From NCBI GenBank assembly GCA_007117525.1, contig SKGJ01000388.1, positions 1 to 6,596 on the forward strand: a DNA stretch of 6,596 nucleotides, written 5' to 3'. Below the pieces are notes generated by a model, which saw only the letters and a program-made list of their open reading frames with translations, was not told the DNA's origin and searched no databases. Source of the stretch: Alkalimonas sp. Lineage in GTDB: Bacteria; Pseudomonadota; Gammaproteobacteria; Enterobacterales; Alteromonadaceae. The position numbers and the translations under genes were made by a program. Positions 6,001-6,596 of this stretch are shown in pieces. Numbering within the stretch: position 1 is the first letter of the stretch; each line of letters starts with the position of its first letter.

Positions 6001-6596
6001 GTGTCTTCCAGTGTGATTTTTGATGTCAATATCGACAATGTCCGAGAGCTGCTAACAGCCTCCCAGCAGCAACCGGTGGTGTTTTTATTCTGGTCGGCGC
6101 AAAGCCAGGAATCCTTGCAGCTGGATCAGCAATTGAGCCAGCGTATTGGTAAGGCCAACGGCCAGCTGCTATTGGCGCGGGTCAATTGCGATGAGCAGCA
6201 GCAAATGGCGATGCAATTCGGCATTCAGGCCCTGCCCACCACCTTAATCATCAAAGATGGGCAACCGGTCGATGGTTTTGCCGGACCATTGAATGACGCT
6301 GAGTTGGACGACAAGTTAGCGGCTTACCTGCCAAAACCAGAAGACGAGCTGGTGCAGCAGGCCTTGGTATTACTGAATGAGGCCAAACAGCAAGACGCTT
6401 TTCCACTGCTAAGCGAAGCCCTGCAACTGGCACCGGAGCGGGTGGATATCAAACTGCTGTTGGCCGATTGTGCGATCGAGTTGGGCCAATTGGAGCAAGC
6501 TGAAGCTTTGCTTGCGACCGTGCTACTGCAGGATCAAAATGCCGACTTTAAAGCCGTCCAATCCAAGCTAACCCTGGCTAAAGAGGCGGCCGATAC
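6001..6596 (+). CDS. cnoX: CnoX/YbbN-like thioredoxin-fold co-chaperone (3' end outside window)
   Basis: GTG start; the frame is open through the right edge, giving 198 complete codons. Residues 1 to about 108 form a thioredoxin fold (V-V-F-L-F-W at 25-30, cis-Pro78 in A-L-P-T-T, then D-G-Q-P-V-D-G-F). From about residue 112 a helical TPR-like region begins, as in E. coli YbbN/CnoX, a cytosolic holdase that works with DnaK and GroEL and protects proteins from bleach stress. The strings W-S-x-x-S-Q, P-V-D-G-F-x-G-P and L-Q-D-Q-x-A/T match E. coli YbbN closely as I recall it. The redox motif is degenerate: residues 34-37 read S-Q-E-S, without either cysteine of CxxC (E. coli has S-Q-H-C). Cys62 in V-N-C-D aligns with the E. 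coli Cys63 that forms mixed disulfides with substrates. It should therefore lack disulfide-reductase activity. It is divergent from ilvI across a 430-base gap. Confidence 0.92.
   Translation, partial: MSSSVIFDVNIDNVRELLTASQQQPVVFLFWSAQSQESLQLDQQLSQRIGKANGQLLLARVNCDEQQQMAMQFGIQALPTTLIIKDGQPVDGFAGPLNDAELDDKLAAYLPKPEDELVQQALVLLNEAKQQDAFPLLSEALQLAPERVDIKLLLADCAIELGQLEQAEALLATVLLQDQNADFKAVQSKLTLAKEAAD

Overview
The window looks like ordinary chromosome from a moderately GC-rich gammaproteobacterium. The IlvI/IlvH and CnoX (YbbN) proteins are of gammaproteobacterial type, and the acylase plus Nramp-like transporter mix resembles the Alteromonadales/Chromatiales (for example Rheinheimera-like genera). 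That genus-level guess is from memory of protein style only. An ERIC-type intergenic repeat is also present; this family is best known from Enterobacterales and Vibrionaceae.

Layout from left to right. Positions 1-740 (+) hold the C-terminal part of an Nramp-family divalent metal transporter, whose N-terminus lies outside the window. It converges, with a gap of only 6 bp, on a minus-strand gene (747-3188) for a penicillin-acylase-family Ntn hydrolase. This enzyme has a lipoprotein signal and the catalytic residues of acyl-homoserine-lactone/aculeacin-type acylases. An AT-rich gap with a probable rho-independent terminator (about 3271-3309) separates it from the minus-strand operon ilvI-ilvH (3829-5568 and 3332-3826). 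These encode the large catalytic and small regulatory subunits of acetolactate synthase, the first common step of valine/leucine/isoleucine synthesis.

The region 5569-6000 lies between ilvI and a divergent plus-strand gene and is the most structured part of the window. On the minus strand, immediately before ilvI, there is a 17-codon open frame containing the run V-V-L-L-C-I. Its stop codon overlaps the ilvI ATG, so it is a candidate branched-chain-amino-acid-sensing leader peptide or coupling ORF, and it is preceded by three small hairpins. Next comes a roughly 126-bp ERIC/IRU element (about 5737-5862) with the diagnostic core hairpin and end-to-end complementarity. Then follows a perfect 8-bp hairpin with a T6 loop (5903-5924), and finally a weak promoter and a good ribosome binding site for the last gene.

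The last gene (6001 to beyond the right edge, +) encodes a CnoX/YbbN-like thioredoxin-fold co-chaperone. Both cysteines of its CxxC position are replaced by serine, but the cysteine equivalent to E. coli Cys63 is kept.

Functionally, only ilvI and ilvH clearly work together. The metal transporter, the acylase and the co-chaperone look like independent neighbours. I see no tRNA, rRNA, CRISPR array, IS transposase or phage gene. The unusual content is concentrated in the ilvI leader and ERIC region.
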